This document shows positions 33,829-41,862 of a DNA stretch of 64,000 bases, piece after piece. The DNA is taken from positions 89,547 to 153,546 of the forward strand of contig JANRIQ010000012.1 in the NCBI GenBank assembly GCA_033764775.1. The letters are read 5' to 3'. How positions within the stretch are numbered: the stretch's first letter is position 1; every line of letters starts with the position of its first letter. The notes beneath the pieces were generated by a model. It searched no databases. It was not told the DNA's origin and worked only from the letters and a program-made list of their open reading frames with translations. A program made the position numbers and the translations under genes. The DNA comes from JAWXCE01 sp033764775 (lineage in GTDB: Bacteria; Pseudomonadota; Alphaproteobacteria; Rhizobiales; Rhodomicrobiaceae).

Positions 33829-34314
33829 ATGCCTTCATTCGACATCGTCTCCAAAATCGAGTTCCCGGACGTGGACAACGCTTTGCAAAGCCTTAAGAAA
33901 GAGATTGAAACACGCTACGATTTCAAGGGATCGAAGTGCAGCATCGAGCGGAAGGACGCCGTGCTCACCATCCTGGCCGACGACGACCTCAAGCTCAAAC
34001 AGATGCACGAGCTGCTTCAGGGACATCTGGCGCGCCGCAAAATCGAACCCGGATCGCTCGATTACGGCGATCCGCAGAAAGCCGCCGGGCAATCGGTGCG
34101 CCAGACGGTCACGATCAAAAACGGCATCGACAAAGATCTGGCCAAGACCATCGTCAAGGCCGTGAAGGACAGCAAACTGAAGGTGCAGATCTCCATCCAG
34201 GGCGATGAGTTGCGGGTGACCGGAAAAAACCGCGACGACCTGCAAGCGGCCATTCAGCACGTGAAGGGAATGAAAAACGAGCAGCCGTTGCAATTCGTGA
34301 ACTTCAGGGATTGA
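33829..34314 (+). CDS. yajQ: YajQ family nucleotide-binding protein
   Basis: 161 residues, the full length of the family. It starts MPSFDIVSKIEFPDVDNALQ and continues RYDFKGSKCSIE, both diagnostic, with two ferredoxin-like domains. Family members bind cyclic di-GMP or nucleotides and can act with transcription factors. Monocistronic as far as seen. Confidence 0.95.
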   Translation: MPSFDIVSKIEFPDVDNALQSLKKEIETRYDFKGSKCSIERKDAVLTILADDDLKLKQMHELLQGHLARRKIEPGSLDYGDPQKAAGQSVRQTVTIKNGIDKDLAKTIVKAVKDSKLKVQISIQGDELRVTGKNRDDLQAAIQHVKGMKNEQPLQFVNFRD

Positions 34315-34361
34315 TCGGGCGGCGTTTTCCGCGCTAGCCGTCAAGCGGGAGGTGTCCGCCC

Positions 34362-35015
34362 GTGAGGTCGTTTCGCAGACGGTTCGCGCAAGCCGGCGCG
34401 GCGAAGGCCGCAGCCGCCTTCGCCCTGCTGTGTCTTGCCGGATGCGGCGGGGGCGCGTCGCTCAGCGTCGGCCTATCCGACGGCGATGCGGCCCCAAGTC
34501 TTGCGGCCTCGATCCCGCCGCCGCCCCTGCCCGCGCCGCGCGACCCGTCCCGGGGGAAAAACCTCGCCGCGCTCGCCGCCGCCGCCCCCAAGCCGCAGCC
34601 CCAGCCGCCCAAGAGCGGCTTGTTCGGCGCGCTCGCTCTGTCGTTGCCCGCCGAAGCGCTTAAGCCCGGCGTTCACGCGCCCTCGTCGGTGCAGACGGAG
34701 ATGACGCCGGTGACCGCCTACGCCGCTGTCGCGCGCTTCGTTCAGAAATGCTGGCTCAGCTACGCCAAACCGCGCCTGGCTAACCACAAATTCGACGGTG
34801 AGGCCTCGCTCGATGGCGGCGGATCGGCCAAGATCCTCATTTATGAGACAGCGCCGGATCAGCAGCTTGGGCGCGCGGCCTTCCGGGTGGACTTTTCGTC
34901 CTCAGCGGGCGGCGCGCTGATCGAGAGCGCTAACATCCGTTTGAGCGAGCAGGATCGCGAGAAGCTACAGGCCGACATCGCTCGCTGGGCGCGAGGCGAA
35001 GAGACCTGTTCTTAA
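34362..35015 (+). CDS. Putative lipoprotein, paralogue of the next gene
   Basis: 217 residues from GTG 34362 (GCGGGAGG upstream). Signal peptide with lipobox LAGC (Cys about residue 27), a Pro/Ala-rich linker, then a C-terminal domain FVQKCWLSYAKPRLANHKFD ... LIYETAPDQQLGRAAFRVDF ... QADIARWARGEETC with two conserved-looking cysteines. The same pattern is seen in the next gene, so the two are probably tandem duplicates. No known domain recognised. Confidence 0.7.
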   Translation: MRSFRRRFAQAGAAKAAAAFALLCLAGCGGGASLSVGLSDGDAAPSLAASIPPPPLPAPRDPSRGKNLAALAAAAPKPQPQPPKSGLFGALALSLPAEALKPGVHAPSSVQTEMTPVTAYAAVARFVQKCWLSYAKPRLANHKFDGEASLDGGGSAKILIYETAPDQQLGRAAFRVDFSSSAGGALIESANIRLSEQDREKLQADIARWARGEETCS

Positions 35016-35126
35016 TCATCTTGTTGCCAAGGCGCCCCATCGCGCGCAGCCCGGCTCGACGGCGCCGGCCTTGACATTTTTTGACCAAATTTGGAGCCGC
35101 ACTAACGGGTGGTGGAGGTGCGGCGG

Positions 35127-35636
35127 ATGAAGCTGGGGGTCGTGTCGATTGTCGCTTTATCGGTGGCCGCCGCAGCGGGCGCGGGGTGCTCGTCAAAGCG
35201 CGAGTCCGTCGTCTCGCAGCTCGCCGGCTCCGAGCCGCAGCGCATCTCCTTCGGCGATCCGCAAAGCGTGCACCGCAGCTTTTCCGAAAAGGTTCACGCC
35301 TGCTGGTTTAACGGGCACAATCCGGCGCTCGCGGGATACACGCTCGACGCGCGGCCCATGCTCGCCTCGGACGGAGACGCGGCGCCGGCGATACGAATCC
35401 TGCCCGCCGCCCCTGTCGGCGGACCCGCGCAAGGCTTTGAGGTGCAGTTCCACACCTACAACGGCAACACGCTCATCTCAACGCGCAACCACACATTACC
35501 CTCCGAACTCGCCGCGCGCCTCAGGCAAGACATCGACACCTGGATTTTTGGTCGCGCCGGTTGCGGCGACGCGTCGCCGTCCGCAGCGCCGCCGCCATTC
35601 GCCCCCGCGCCGCGACTCGCCCCGCAAAACGCCTAG
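35127..35636 (+). CDS. Putative lipoprotein, paralogue of the previous gene
   Basis: 169 residues from ATG 35127 (GGAGGTG upstream; a GTG six codons earlier is less likely). Lipobox AGAGC, then VHACWFNGHNPALAGYTLDA ... GFEVQFHTYNGNTLISTRNH ... LRQDIDTWIFGRAGC, which aligns with the previous protein including both cysteines. It ends in a Pro-rich tail and shares its stop tetramer CTAG with sciP, tail to tail. Function unknown. Confidence 0.7.
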   Translation: MKLGVVSIVALSVAAAAGAGCSSKRESVVSQLAGSEPQRISFGDPQSVHRSFSEKVHACWFNGHNPALAGYTLDARPMLASDGDAAPAIRILPAAPVGGPAQGFEVQFHTYNGNTLISTRNHTLPSELAARLRQDIDTWIFGRAGCGDASPSAAPPPFAPAPRLAPQNA

Positions 35637-35908
35637 GCGCGGTAATCCTGCACCCGCGTCGCGCGCAAGCCCGGCAGGCCGTGCCGCTCGATCGAGCGCT
35701 GCCAGCTCAGAAATTCGTCAACGGTCAGCTTATAGCGCCCGCAGGCGTCCTCCAGGCTGAGCAATCCGCCCCGCACGGCGGCCACCACCTCGGCCTTGCG
35801 CCTTATGACCCAGCGCTTCGTGTTGGTGGGGGGCAGATCCGCGACGGTGAGGGGGCTGCCGTCGGGGCCGATCACATATTTCGCGCGCGTTCTCAAATGT
35901 TCGGTCAT
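35633..35908 (-). CDS. sciP: SciP-like CtrA inhibitor (DUF1153)
   Basis: 91 residues. Nearly all conserved features of the family are present: KYVIGPDGSPLTVADLPP, TKRWVIRRKAEVVAAVRGG, LSLEDACGRYKLTVDEFLSW. SciP binds the cell-cycle master regulator CtrA and blocks its transcriptional activation in Caulobacter. A CtrA-type box lies 54 bases upstream of the start, fitting a feedback loop. The family is confined to alphaproteobacteria, so it helps place the organism. Confidence 0.9.
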   Translation of the reverse strand: MTEHLRTRAKYVIGPDGSPLTVADLPPTNTKRWVIRRKAEVVAAVRGGLLSLEDACGRYKLTVDEFLSWQRSIERHGLPGLRATRVQDYRA

Positions 35909-35961
35909 CGTACTCTCAACTCAACTCGCCAGACCACTGCCGCGACCATAGCCCTCCCGAT

Positions 35962-35976
35962 TTAACGGCGGCTTAA
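35962..35976. promoter_or_regulatory. CtrA-type binding site
   Basis: TTAACGGCGGCTTAA, an exact TTAA-N7-TTAA match to the CtrA box. It lies between sciP (minus) and mnmA (plus), 54 bases from the sciP ATG, and so could serve either gene; sciP is the known CtrA target in the group. Confidence 0.6.
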
Positions 35977-36061
35977 GTCGCATGGTGAACGAGAGATGAG
36001 CGCTTCCGCGCGCGGCGCCGCGAACATTGATCGCGAGGCGCGCCCGCGCTACAACTGCGCC

Positions 36062-37261
36062 ATGAACGACCTTTCGCCACTCGCTCCCACCTTGGATGCG
36101 CCCGCCCGCGCCGCGGCCCCGCGCGCGCTCAACAGCCTCGGTTTCGCCAAAAGCCCAGCGGAGACCCGCGTTGTCGTCGCCATGTCCGGCGGCGTGGACA
36201 GCTCGACCGTCGCAGCGCTGTTGAAGCGCGAGGGCTATGACGTGATCGGCGTCACGCTCCAGCTTTACGACCACGGCGCGGCGACGGCCAAAAAAGGCGC
36301 CTGCTGCGCGGGGCAAGACATACACGACGCGCGGCGGGTGGCTGACGCCATCGGCGTTCCGCATTTCGTGCTGAATTACGAGAAGCGCTTCAAGCGGTCC
36401 GTCATCGACCCGTTCGCCGCGAGCTATCTCGAAGGCGAGACGCCGATCCCGTGCGTGCAGTGCAATCAAACGGTGAAGTTCACCGATCTGTTCAGCGCGG
36501 CGAAGGATTTGCAAGCCGACGCCATGGCCACGGGGCATTACATCGCCAGCCGCCGCACAGCGCAAGGCTGGGCGCTTTATCGCGCCGCCGACGAGAGCCG
36601 CGACCAGAGCTATTTCCTTTTCGCCACCACGCGCGAACAGCTCGATTTCCTGCGTTTTCCGCTGGGCGACATGACAAAAGACGAGACGCGCAGGCTGGCC
36701 GCCGGCTTCGGTTTGCCTGTCGCGGCGAAACCCGACAGCCAGGACATCTGCTTCGTGCCGAGCGGCAGCTACGCCCGCATTATCGAAAAGCTACATCCGA
36801 ACGCGAGCGAGGCGGGCGACATCGTGCATGTGGACGGCCGCTTGCTTGGTCGGCACAACGGCATCATCCATTACACCATCGGGCAGCGCAAAGGCCTGGG
36901 CGTCGCGGTGGGCGAGCCGCTCTACGTCGTCCGCATCGACCGGGCGGACAAGCGCGTCGTGGTCGGCCCGCCCGAGGCGCTCGCCACCCGCCGCATCCTG
37001 CTGCGCGATGTGAACTGGCTGGGCGACGAGCCGCTGGCGCAGGCCGCGGCCGGCGGTCTGCCCATGTGGGTGAAGGTGCGCTCGTCGCAGGCGCCCGCGC
37101 CCGCCGCGCTCATCGTCGACGGCGGGCGCGCCATGGTCGACCTCATGAACGGCGAGCGCGGCGTGTCGCCGGGGCAGGCCTGCGTGTTTTACGAAAGCGA
37201 AGCGCCGCGGGCGCGCGTGCTGGGCGGCGGCTGGATCGCGGCGGGAGTTGCGGCGTCATGA
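36062..37261 (+). CDS. mnmA: tRNA-specific 2-thiouridylase
   Basis: 399 residues from ATG 36062. PP-loop VVVAMSGGVDSSTVAALL; catalytic cysteines in PIPCVQCNQTVKF and in SQDICFVPSG. It thiolates U34 of tRNA Lys, Glu and Gln. An upstream in-frame ATG at 35996 would add 22 residues not conserved in the family. The stop overlaps the next start (ATGA). Confidence 0.94.
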   Translation: MNDLSPLAPTLDAPARAAAPRALNSLGFAKSPAETRVVVAMSGGVDSSTVAALLKREGYDVIGVTLQLYDHGAATAKKGACCAGQDIHDARRVADAIGVPHFVLNYEKRFKRSVIDPFAASYLEGETPIPCVQCNQTVKFTDLFSAAKDLQADAMATGHYIASRRTAQGWALYRAADESRDQSYFLFATTREQLDFLRFPLGDMTKDETRRLAAGFGLPVAAKPDSQDICFVPSGSYARIIEKLHPNASEAGDIVHVDGRLLGRHNGIIHYTIGQRKGLGVAVGEPLYVVRIDRADKRVVVGPPEALATRRILLRDVNWLGDEPLAQAAAGGLPMWVKVRSSQAPAPAALIVDGGRAMVDLMNGERGVSPGQACVFYESEAPRARVLGGGWIAAGVAAS

Positions 37262-37914
37262 TCGAGCGGACGCCGGGCGCCGCAGCCCTCGACGACGACG
37301 CCGTAAAGCGCGCCTATCGCCGCTGGGCGCCCATCTACGACTACAGCTTCGGCGTGATCGCGGGGCCGGGCCGTCGCCGGGCGGTGCGGCTCATCAACGA
37401 GAGCCATGTGGGGCGCCCCGCGCGCGTGCTGGAGGTGGGCGTCGGCACCGGGCTGTCACTCCCTGGCTATGACCGCACGCTGACGGTGACGGGCATTGAC
37501 CTCTCGACCGAGATGCTGGCCAAGGCGCGGGAGCGCACGGCGCGAGAAAAGCTCGCCCATGTGGCGGGCCTCTACGAGATGGACGCCTCGGCCATGACGT
37601 TTGCCGACGGCTCGTTCGAAACCGTGGTCGCCATGTATGTGATGACGGTGGTTCCTGACGCGGCCGCCGTAATGCGCGAACTCGCCCGCGTGTGCGCGCC
37701 CGGCGGCGAGGTGATGCTGGTGAACCATTTCAGCCAGGAGCACGGCGTGCGCGGCTGGGCGGAGCGCAAGCTGGCGCCGTTCGCCCAGACGCTCGGCTGG
37801 CATCCGGTGTTTCCGCCAGAGCGGGTGATGGTGTGTCCCGAGCTGAAACTGACGGAAAACCGCGGGCTGTTTCCCGGCGGCCTGTTCTCGCTGTTGCGCT
37901 TCCGCAAGGCTTGA
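37258..37914 (+). CDS. SAM-dependent methyltransferase, phosphatidylethanolamine N-methyltransferase-like
   Basis: 218 residues. It starts with VKRAYRRWAPIYDYSFG, then the SAM motif VLEVGVGTGLSLPGYD and ITGIDLS-type acidic loop (VTGIDLSTEMLAKARER). This layout with YDYSFG and LVNHFSQE is that of the Sinorhizobium/Rhodobacter PmtA type, which makes phosphatidylcholine. Ubiquinone/menaquinone methyltransferases of the UbiE type are a less likely alternative. Coupled to mnmA by a 4-base overlap; followed by a terminator. Confidence 0.75.
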   Translation: MIERTPGAAALDDDAVKRAYRRWAPIYDYSFGVIAGPGRRRAVRLINESHVGRPARVLEVGVGTGLSLPGYDRTLTVTGIDLSTEMLAKARERTAREKLAHVAGLYEMDASAMTFADGSFETVVAMYVMTVVPDAAAVMRELARVCAPGGEVMLVNHFSQEHGVRGWAERKLAPFAQTLGWHPVFPPERVMVCPELKLTENRGLFPGGLFSLLRFRKA

Positions 37915-37954
37915 GGGGGGTATCGGGGCTTTCGCTCCCGTGCTTGAAACAGAA

Positions 37955-37980
37955 AAAGGGTCGCATCCCTGCGACCCTTT
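37955..37980. terminator. Bidirectional Rho-independent terminator
   Basis: Perfect 11-base arms AAAGGGTCGCA and TGCGACCCTTT with a 4-base loop. T-rich on both 3' sides, longer on the minus strand (TTTTTCT). Ends the mnmA-methyltransferase transcript and the small ORF at 38039-38119. Confidence 0.85.
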
Positions 37981-38038
37981 CCGTGAGACTGGCTGCCTGA
38001 GACAGCCCGAACGCGCTTCAGGGCGCGGTTCTAATCGA

Positions 38039-38119
38039 TCACGCCGAAAACGGAGGCTGCTCCATCGCCGGGGTGAAAGACCAAGGCTGTCCCATCAGCA
38101 TTGAAATCCCACTTGACAT
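38039..38119 (-). CDS. Putative 26-residue peptide with strong ribosome site
   Basis: AAGGAGGTGAT, a near-perfect match to the 16S anti-Shine-Dalgarno region, lies 3 bases before ATG 38119. The frame gives 26 codons beginning MSSGISMLMGQPWSF, rich in Met and Pro, and ends TGA; a terminator follows about 60 bases on. Oddly, the next frame is also open and more protein-like (KWDFNADGTALVFHPGDG..., ending TAG at 38032) but lacks a start, so one missing base could hide a 28-29 residue peptide. Either way it is not a known family to me. Confidence 0.45.
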   Translation of the reverse strand: MSSGISMLMGQPWSFTPAMEQPPFSA

Positions 38120-38201
38120 CGGATCACCTCCTTCCGTTTTGTTGAAACTTTCTAAAGAGTGGCACACTTCGCGGCGGCTGTAAAGCGCCCGGGCGCCGGC
38201 G

Positions 38202-38885
38202 TCACGCGGCGGCCAGGATCACGGCGGGCGCGTCCTTAAGCGTCGCGATCACCGCGTGCGGCGCCGCCTCCAGACGTTCGGCCGGCGCGTTGGCGCGATT
38301 GACGTGGAGCGTGAACAGCCCGAACTGCGCGCCGCCCGCCGCGTCCCATCCATTGGCCGACACGAACGCGATTTCCCCCGGCGCCGCGCCGAACGCCTCA
38401 AGGGCGAGACGGTAGGCCGACGGGTGCGGCTTGTAGACGCCGACCGCTTCGACGGAAAGGATGCGGTCGATAAGCCCGTTGAAGCCTGCAGCGGCGCACC
38501 CCTCCTTGAGCGTTGCGGAGGCGCCGTTGGAGAGGATGGCGATGGGCAGGCCTGCGGCTGTCAGCGCTCGCAACGCAGGCTCGGCGTCGGGCTGCGCGTC
38601 AAGGCGCCGGTAACTGGCGAGAAGCGTCTCGCGCAGGCCCGGCTCGCCTGCAAGCGCGAAAGCGTCGAGCGCATGATCGAGCGCATCCGCCGTCACCCTG
38701 TCGAACGGCTCATAGACGCCCATCAGGCTGCGCAGCCACGTGTATTCCACCTGCTTCCGGCGCCAGAGATCGGAAAACGCGGCGGCGCGCTCGGGCGCCA
38801 GCAAGCCGAGAGCGCGGCGCGCCGGCGCGTGCACATCGAACAGGGTCCCATAGGCGTCGAATGCGACGGCTTTGATGCGCGCCAT
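38202..38885 (-). CDS. Haloacid dehalogenase, type II
   Basis: 227 residues. HAD motifs in order: I FDAYGTLFD (nucleophile Asp near residue 10), II ILSNG, III KPHPSAYRLALE, IV VSANGWDAAGGAQFG. The HR-like insert RRKQVEYTWLRSLMG is typical of L-2-haloacid dehalogenases. ATG 38885 begins the conserved MARIKAVAFDAYG; the longer open frame upstream lies in the next gene. Physiological substrate unknown. Confidence 0.88.
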   Translation of the reverse strand: MARIKAVAFDAYGTLFDVHAPARRALGLLAPERAAAFSDLWRRKQVEYTWLRSLMGVYEPFDRVTADALDHALDAFALAGEPGLRETLLASYRRLDAQPDAEPALRALTAAGLPIAILSNGASATLKEGCAAAGFNGLIDRILSVEAVGVYKPHPSAYRLALEAFGAAPGEIAFVSANGWDAAGGAQFGLFTLHVNRANAPAERLEAAPHAVIATLKDAPAVILAAA

Positions 38886-38889
38886 GGCG

Positions 38890-40659
38890 TTAAAACCCGA
38901 ACGGTTTGGGCGGCTGCAGCGCAGCGGTGAAAAACACAACGCCAATGGCGAGCACAATGAGCGCGCCGCCGAGCGCGGCGACGGCCTCAAGCCTCCGCCC
39001 GGCCACATCCCCGCCCGCCAGCCGCGCCGCCATGTTGCGCGAGCCGACCGCGAAAACCGCCAGAGCCGAAACGGTGATCGCCGTCCCCGCCGCCATGGCG
39101 AAGGTCGAGGCGACCCCAGCCCACCACAGCCCCTGGCTGAGGGCGAACACGAGCACGATGAGCGCGCCCGAGCACGGCCTCAAACCAATGGCGAGAACGA
39201 TCGCCGCCGCCTGCCGCCACGAGACGTCGCCGTCGAGCTGTCGAGGGTCGGGCGCATGGGCGTGGCCGCAGCCGCAGTCCGGCCCATGCACGTGGGCCCC
39301 GCGCGCATGGGCATGCACATGGGCTTTATGCGCGTGAGGGCGATGCGCGTGGATCGCCGGCGCCGCCGCGGCGGACAGGCTTCGCATCGCGACCGGCGCG
39401 GCGAACGCCCGCGCCATCCGCCCCATTGCGTTGTACAGCATCCACATCCCCGCGAGGGCGATCAGCGCGAAGCTGGCGATCTCGAAGGCGCGCGCCGCCG
39501 ACTGCATCTCCGCGTTGGTCTGCCGCAGCGCGAGCGCGAGCACACCGACGACCATGACGGCCGTCACAGCCTGCGCGAACGATGAAACCACCGCGAGCGC
39601 GACGCCGCGCCTCAACGTGCGCTCATTGGCGAGCACGTAAGAGGAAATCACCGCCTTGCCGTGGCCAGGGCCCGCCGCATGCACCACGCCGTAGAGAAAG
39701 CTAAGCGCGGCCATGGTCAGCCCGGCGAGCCAGGGGCTGTCGGATTTCAGGTCTCGGATGGCGCCGCCGATGCGCTCGCTCAACTCGCTTTGCGTGCGCT
39801 GCACCCAGGCGACGAAGCCTTCGCCGCCGTCGTTGGCGACGGGTTCGGCGGACGACGCCACAGCAGGCGACGGTTGAAGGGTCGCCGCGAGCGCCTCCCG
39901 CAACGCCGCCGCATCTTCCCTAGCCTCGGCTTGATCGACCTCCGCGACAAGCGGCTCAACCGGGCCAGACCCGGCGGCGTCCTGCGCGGCCGCGGCGATC
40001 GCCTCCTCGCCGCACAAGATGGTGACGACGGCCGCGAACTGCGCGCCGATGTCCGCATCAGGGCTGAGATTTTGGAAATCCGCCTCGCTGAGGCTCATGC
40101 TCGTCATAACGCCGCTCGGCCGGCTGACCCGCGAGGCGCAACCCTCCGGCGCGCCGGACAGGGTGACGGGGCGGTTGGCGTCGAACTTGAACGACATGTA
40201 GATTTCGCGGTCGTAGATCCGCAGGGTGAAATCCCGATGCGAGGCGGGGGGCAGCGGTTCGGCCAGATCCGAGATGAAATGCAGGGTGAGCAGGTTGTCC
40301 TTGTGCTCCAGCCAGTAGTCTCGCGGCGGGAGCAGAGGGAGCTTCGCATCGCGCACACGCGGAAATGTGAAATAGCCGAAGGCGCTCAGGCTCTGCACGT
40401 TCACATCGGCGAGCGATTGCAACTCGGCGCGGTCATAGGCCCCGTCCTCGTTCACATCGAGGCCGTAGACGGCGAACGATGAATACATGTCATCGAACGT
40501 CCAGGCCTGCCTGAAGCCCGTGATGGCGCCGTCGGCGTTGTAGAGCACCTCGGTTTTCATGGTGACGAAGACATGCGGATGCGCGGCGGCGCGTCCGGAC
40601 ACGAGAGCGGCGGCGACCATGATCGCGACAGCCGCGAACCAACGATGAATGGAGATCAT
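38890..40659 (-). CDS. DUF1007-NicO fusion, putative metal transporter
   Basis: 589 residues. Signal peptide, then a DUF1007 periplasmic domain (HPHVFVTMKTEVLYNADGAITGF, to about residue 210), a variable Ala-rich linker, then a NicO/RcnA-type membrane domain with SFLYGVVHAAGPGHGKAVISSY and GLRPCSGALIVLVFALSQGL. A His-rich cytoplasmic loop (HAHRPHAHKAHVHAHARGAHVHG) lies between. NicO proteins move Ni/Co, but the divergent zinc-binding znuA and the usual Zur control of DUF1007 genes favour zinc. ATG 40659 gives the signal peptide; 40686 is an alternative. Confidence 0.85.
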   Translation of the reverse strand: MISIHRWFAAVAIMVAAALVSGRAAAHPHVFVTMKTEVLYNADGAITGFRQAWTFDDMYSSFAVYGLDVNEDGAYDRAELQSLADVNVQSLSAFGYFTFPRVRDAKLPLLPPRDYWLEHKDNLLTLHFISDLAEPLPPASHRDFTLRIYDREIYMSFKFDANRPVTLSGAPEGCASRVSRPSGVMTSMSLSEADFQNLSPDADIGAQFAAVVTILCGEEAIAAAAQDAAGSGPVEPLVAEVDQAEAREDAAALREALAATLQPSPAVASSAEPVANDGGEGFVAWVQRTQSELSERIGGAIRDLKSDSPWLAGLTMAALSFLYGVVHAAGPGHGKAVISSYVLANERTLRRGVALAVVSSFAQAVTAVMVVGVLALALRQTNAEMQSAARAFEIASFALIALAGMWMLYNAMGRMARAFAAPVAMRSLSAAAAPAIHAHRPHAHKAHVHAHARGAHVHGPDCGCGHAHAPDPRQLDGDVSWRQAAAIVLAIGLRPCSGALIVLVFALSQGLWWAGVASTFAMAAGTAITVSALAVFAVGSRNMAARLAGGDVAGRRLEAVAALGGALIVLAIGVVFFTAALQPPKPFGF

Positions 40660-40800
40660 TCGCGAACCCGGGCGTAGAAACACCATTGCCGCCTTAGACG
40701 CAGATTGCGGCGGCTTGGTGATGCCGACGGCGGATGGACAGGGTTGGGACGATATACTATTACATAAGCGTCGCCAACAGCGGCGGCTGAAGGAGACGCC

Positions 40801-41796
40801 ATGTTCAAATTGCTTTCGCCAAAGTCTGCAGGCCTCGCGGCGGCGTTGGCGCTCGCCGCGCCGGGCGCGGTCAGCGCGGGGGAGTTGAACGTGATCGCGA
40901 CGATCGCTCCCATTCACTCGCTCGCCGCCTCCGTCATGCAGGGCGTGGGCGAGCCGAAATTGCTGCTGCAGGGCGGCGCCTCGGCTCACACCTACGCCAT
41001 GAAGCCGTCGGACGCCAAAGCGCTGCAGGACGCCGACATCATCGTGCAGGTCAGCGAGACCTACGAAACCTTTCTGCAGAAGGCGCTGAAAACGCTGCCC
41101 CAAAAGGCCAAGATCGTCACGCTGGCGACCGCGCCGGGAATGACGCTGCTGCCGGTGCGCCAGGGCGACGGCTTCGAGGAGCATGATCACGGCCATGGCC
41201 ACAAGCACGATCACGACCATAAACATGGTCACAAGCACGAGGCGAAAGGCGCGGACAAGCATGGCCACGGGGACGCTACGGACGTCCACATCTGGCTCGA
41301 TCCGGTGAACGCGGCGGCGATCGTCGACGCCCTGGCGGACGCTTTCGGCAAAGCCGCGCCGGCGCACGCCTCAACCTTCGCCGCCAACGCCGTCGCCACG
41401 AAAGACAAACTCGCCGCGCTAGACGTTGAAGTGAGGTCGATGCTGGAGCCGGTGAGGGGCAAGCCGTTCATCGTGTTTCACGACATCGTGCAGTACTTTG
41501 AGAAGCGCTATGGGGTGAGCGCGGTCGGGTCGGTGACGCTAACCCCTGAGCGCCAGCCGAGCGCGAAGCGGCTCGCCGCCGTGCAGGCTAAGGTGAAGGC
41601 GCTCGGGGCCGCGTGCGCTTTCGCCGAACCGCAGTTTTCGTCCAAGGTCGTTGAGGCCATCACGAAAGCGACCGGCGCGCGACGCGGCGTCCTCGATGAA
41701 ATCGGCGTCGGCGTGGAGGCTGGCCCGGGTCACTATTTTGAGTTCATCCGAGCCAACGCCCGCAACCTGAGGGACTGCCTTTCGGCGACAAGCTAG
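40801..41796 (+). CDS. znuA: Zinc ABC transporter substrate-binding protein
   Basis: 331 residues. Signal peptide (ALALAAPGAVSA), conserved IAPIHSLAASVMQGVGEPKLLLQGGASAHTYAMKPSD with the first zinc histidine, then a long His/Asp-rich loop (HDHGHGHKHDHDHKHGHKHE, about residues 127-146) and DVHIWLDPVNA. The loop is the zinc-scavenging element of ZnuA. znuB and znuC are not beside it. GATATACTATTACATA at 40751-40766 is AT-rich and partly palindromic and may be a Zur site, but the match is weak. Confidence 0.92.
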   Translation: MFKLLSPKSAGLAAALALAAPGAVSAGELNVIATIAPIHSLAASVMQGVGEPKLLLQGGASAHTYAMKPSDAKALQDADIIVQVSETYETFLQKALKTLPQKAKIVTLATAPGMTLLPVRQGDGFEEHDHGHGHKHDHDHKHGHKHEAKGADKHGHGDATDVHIWLDPVNAAAIVDALADAFGKAAPAHASTFAANAVATKDKLAALDVEVRSMLEPVRGKPFIVFHDIVQYFEKRYGVSAVGSVTLTPERQPSAKRLAAVQAKVKALGAACAFAEPQFSSKVVEAITKATGARRGVLDEIGVGVEAGPGHYFEFIRANARNLRDCLSATS

Positions 41797-41826
41797 CGCG
41801 AACGCGGCGCATGTTTCGCCTAACAC

Positions 41827-41853
41827 AAAAGGGAGCCTTCCGGCTCCCTTTTT
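41827..41853. terminator. Bidirectional Rho-independent terminator
   Basis: AAAA, stem GGGAGCC, loop TTCC, stem GGCTCCC, TTTTT. Serves znuA (plus) and the L,D-transpeptidase (minus), which converge here. Confidence 0.88.
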
Positions 41854-41862
41854 CATGCCCGC

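Noticed and set aside
40660..41367. Long upstream extension of the DUF1007-NicO gene
   Set aside because: Antisense to znuA; the signal peptide at 40659 marks a natural start.
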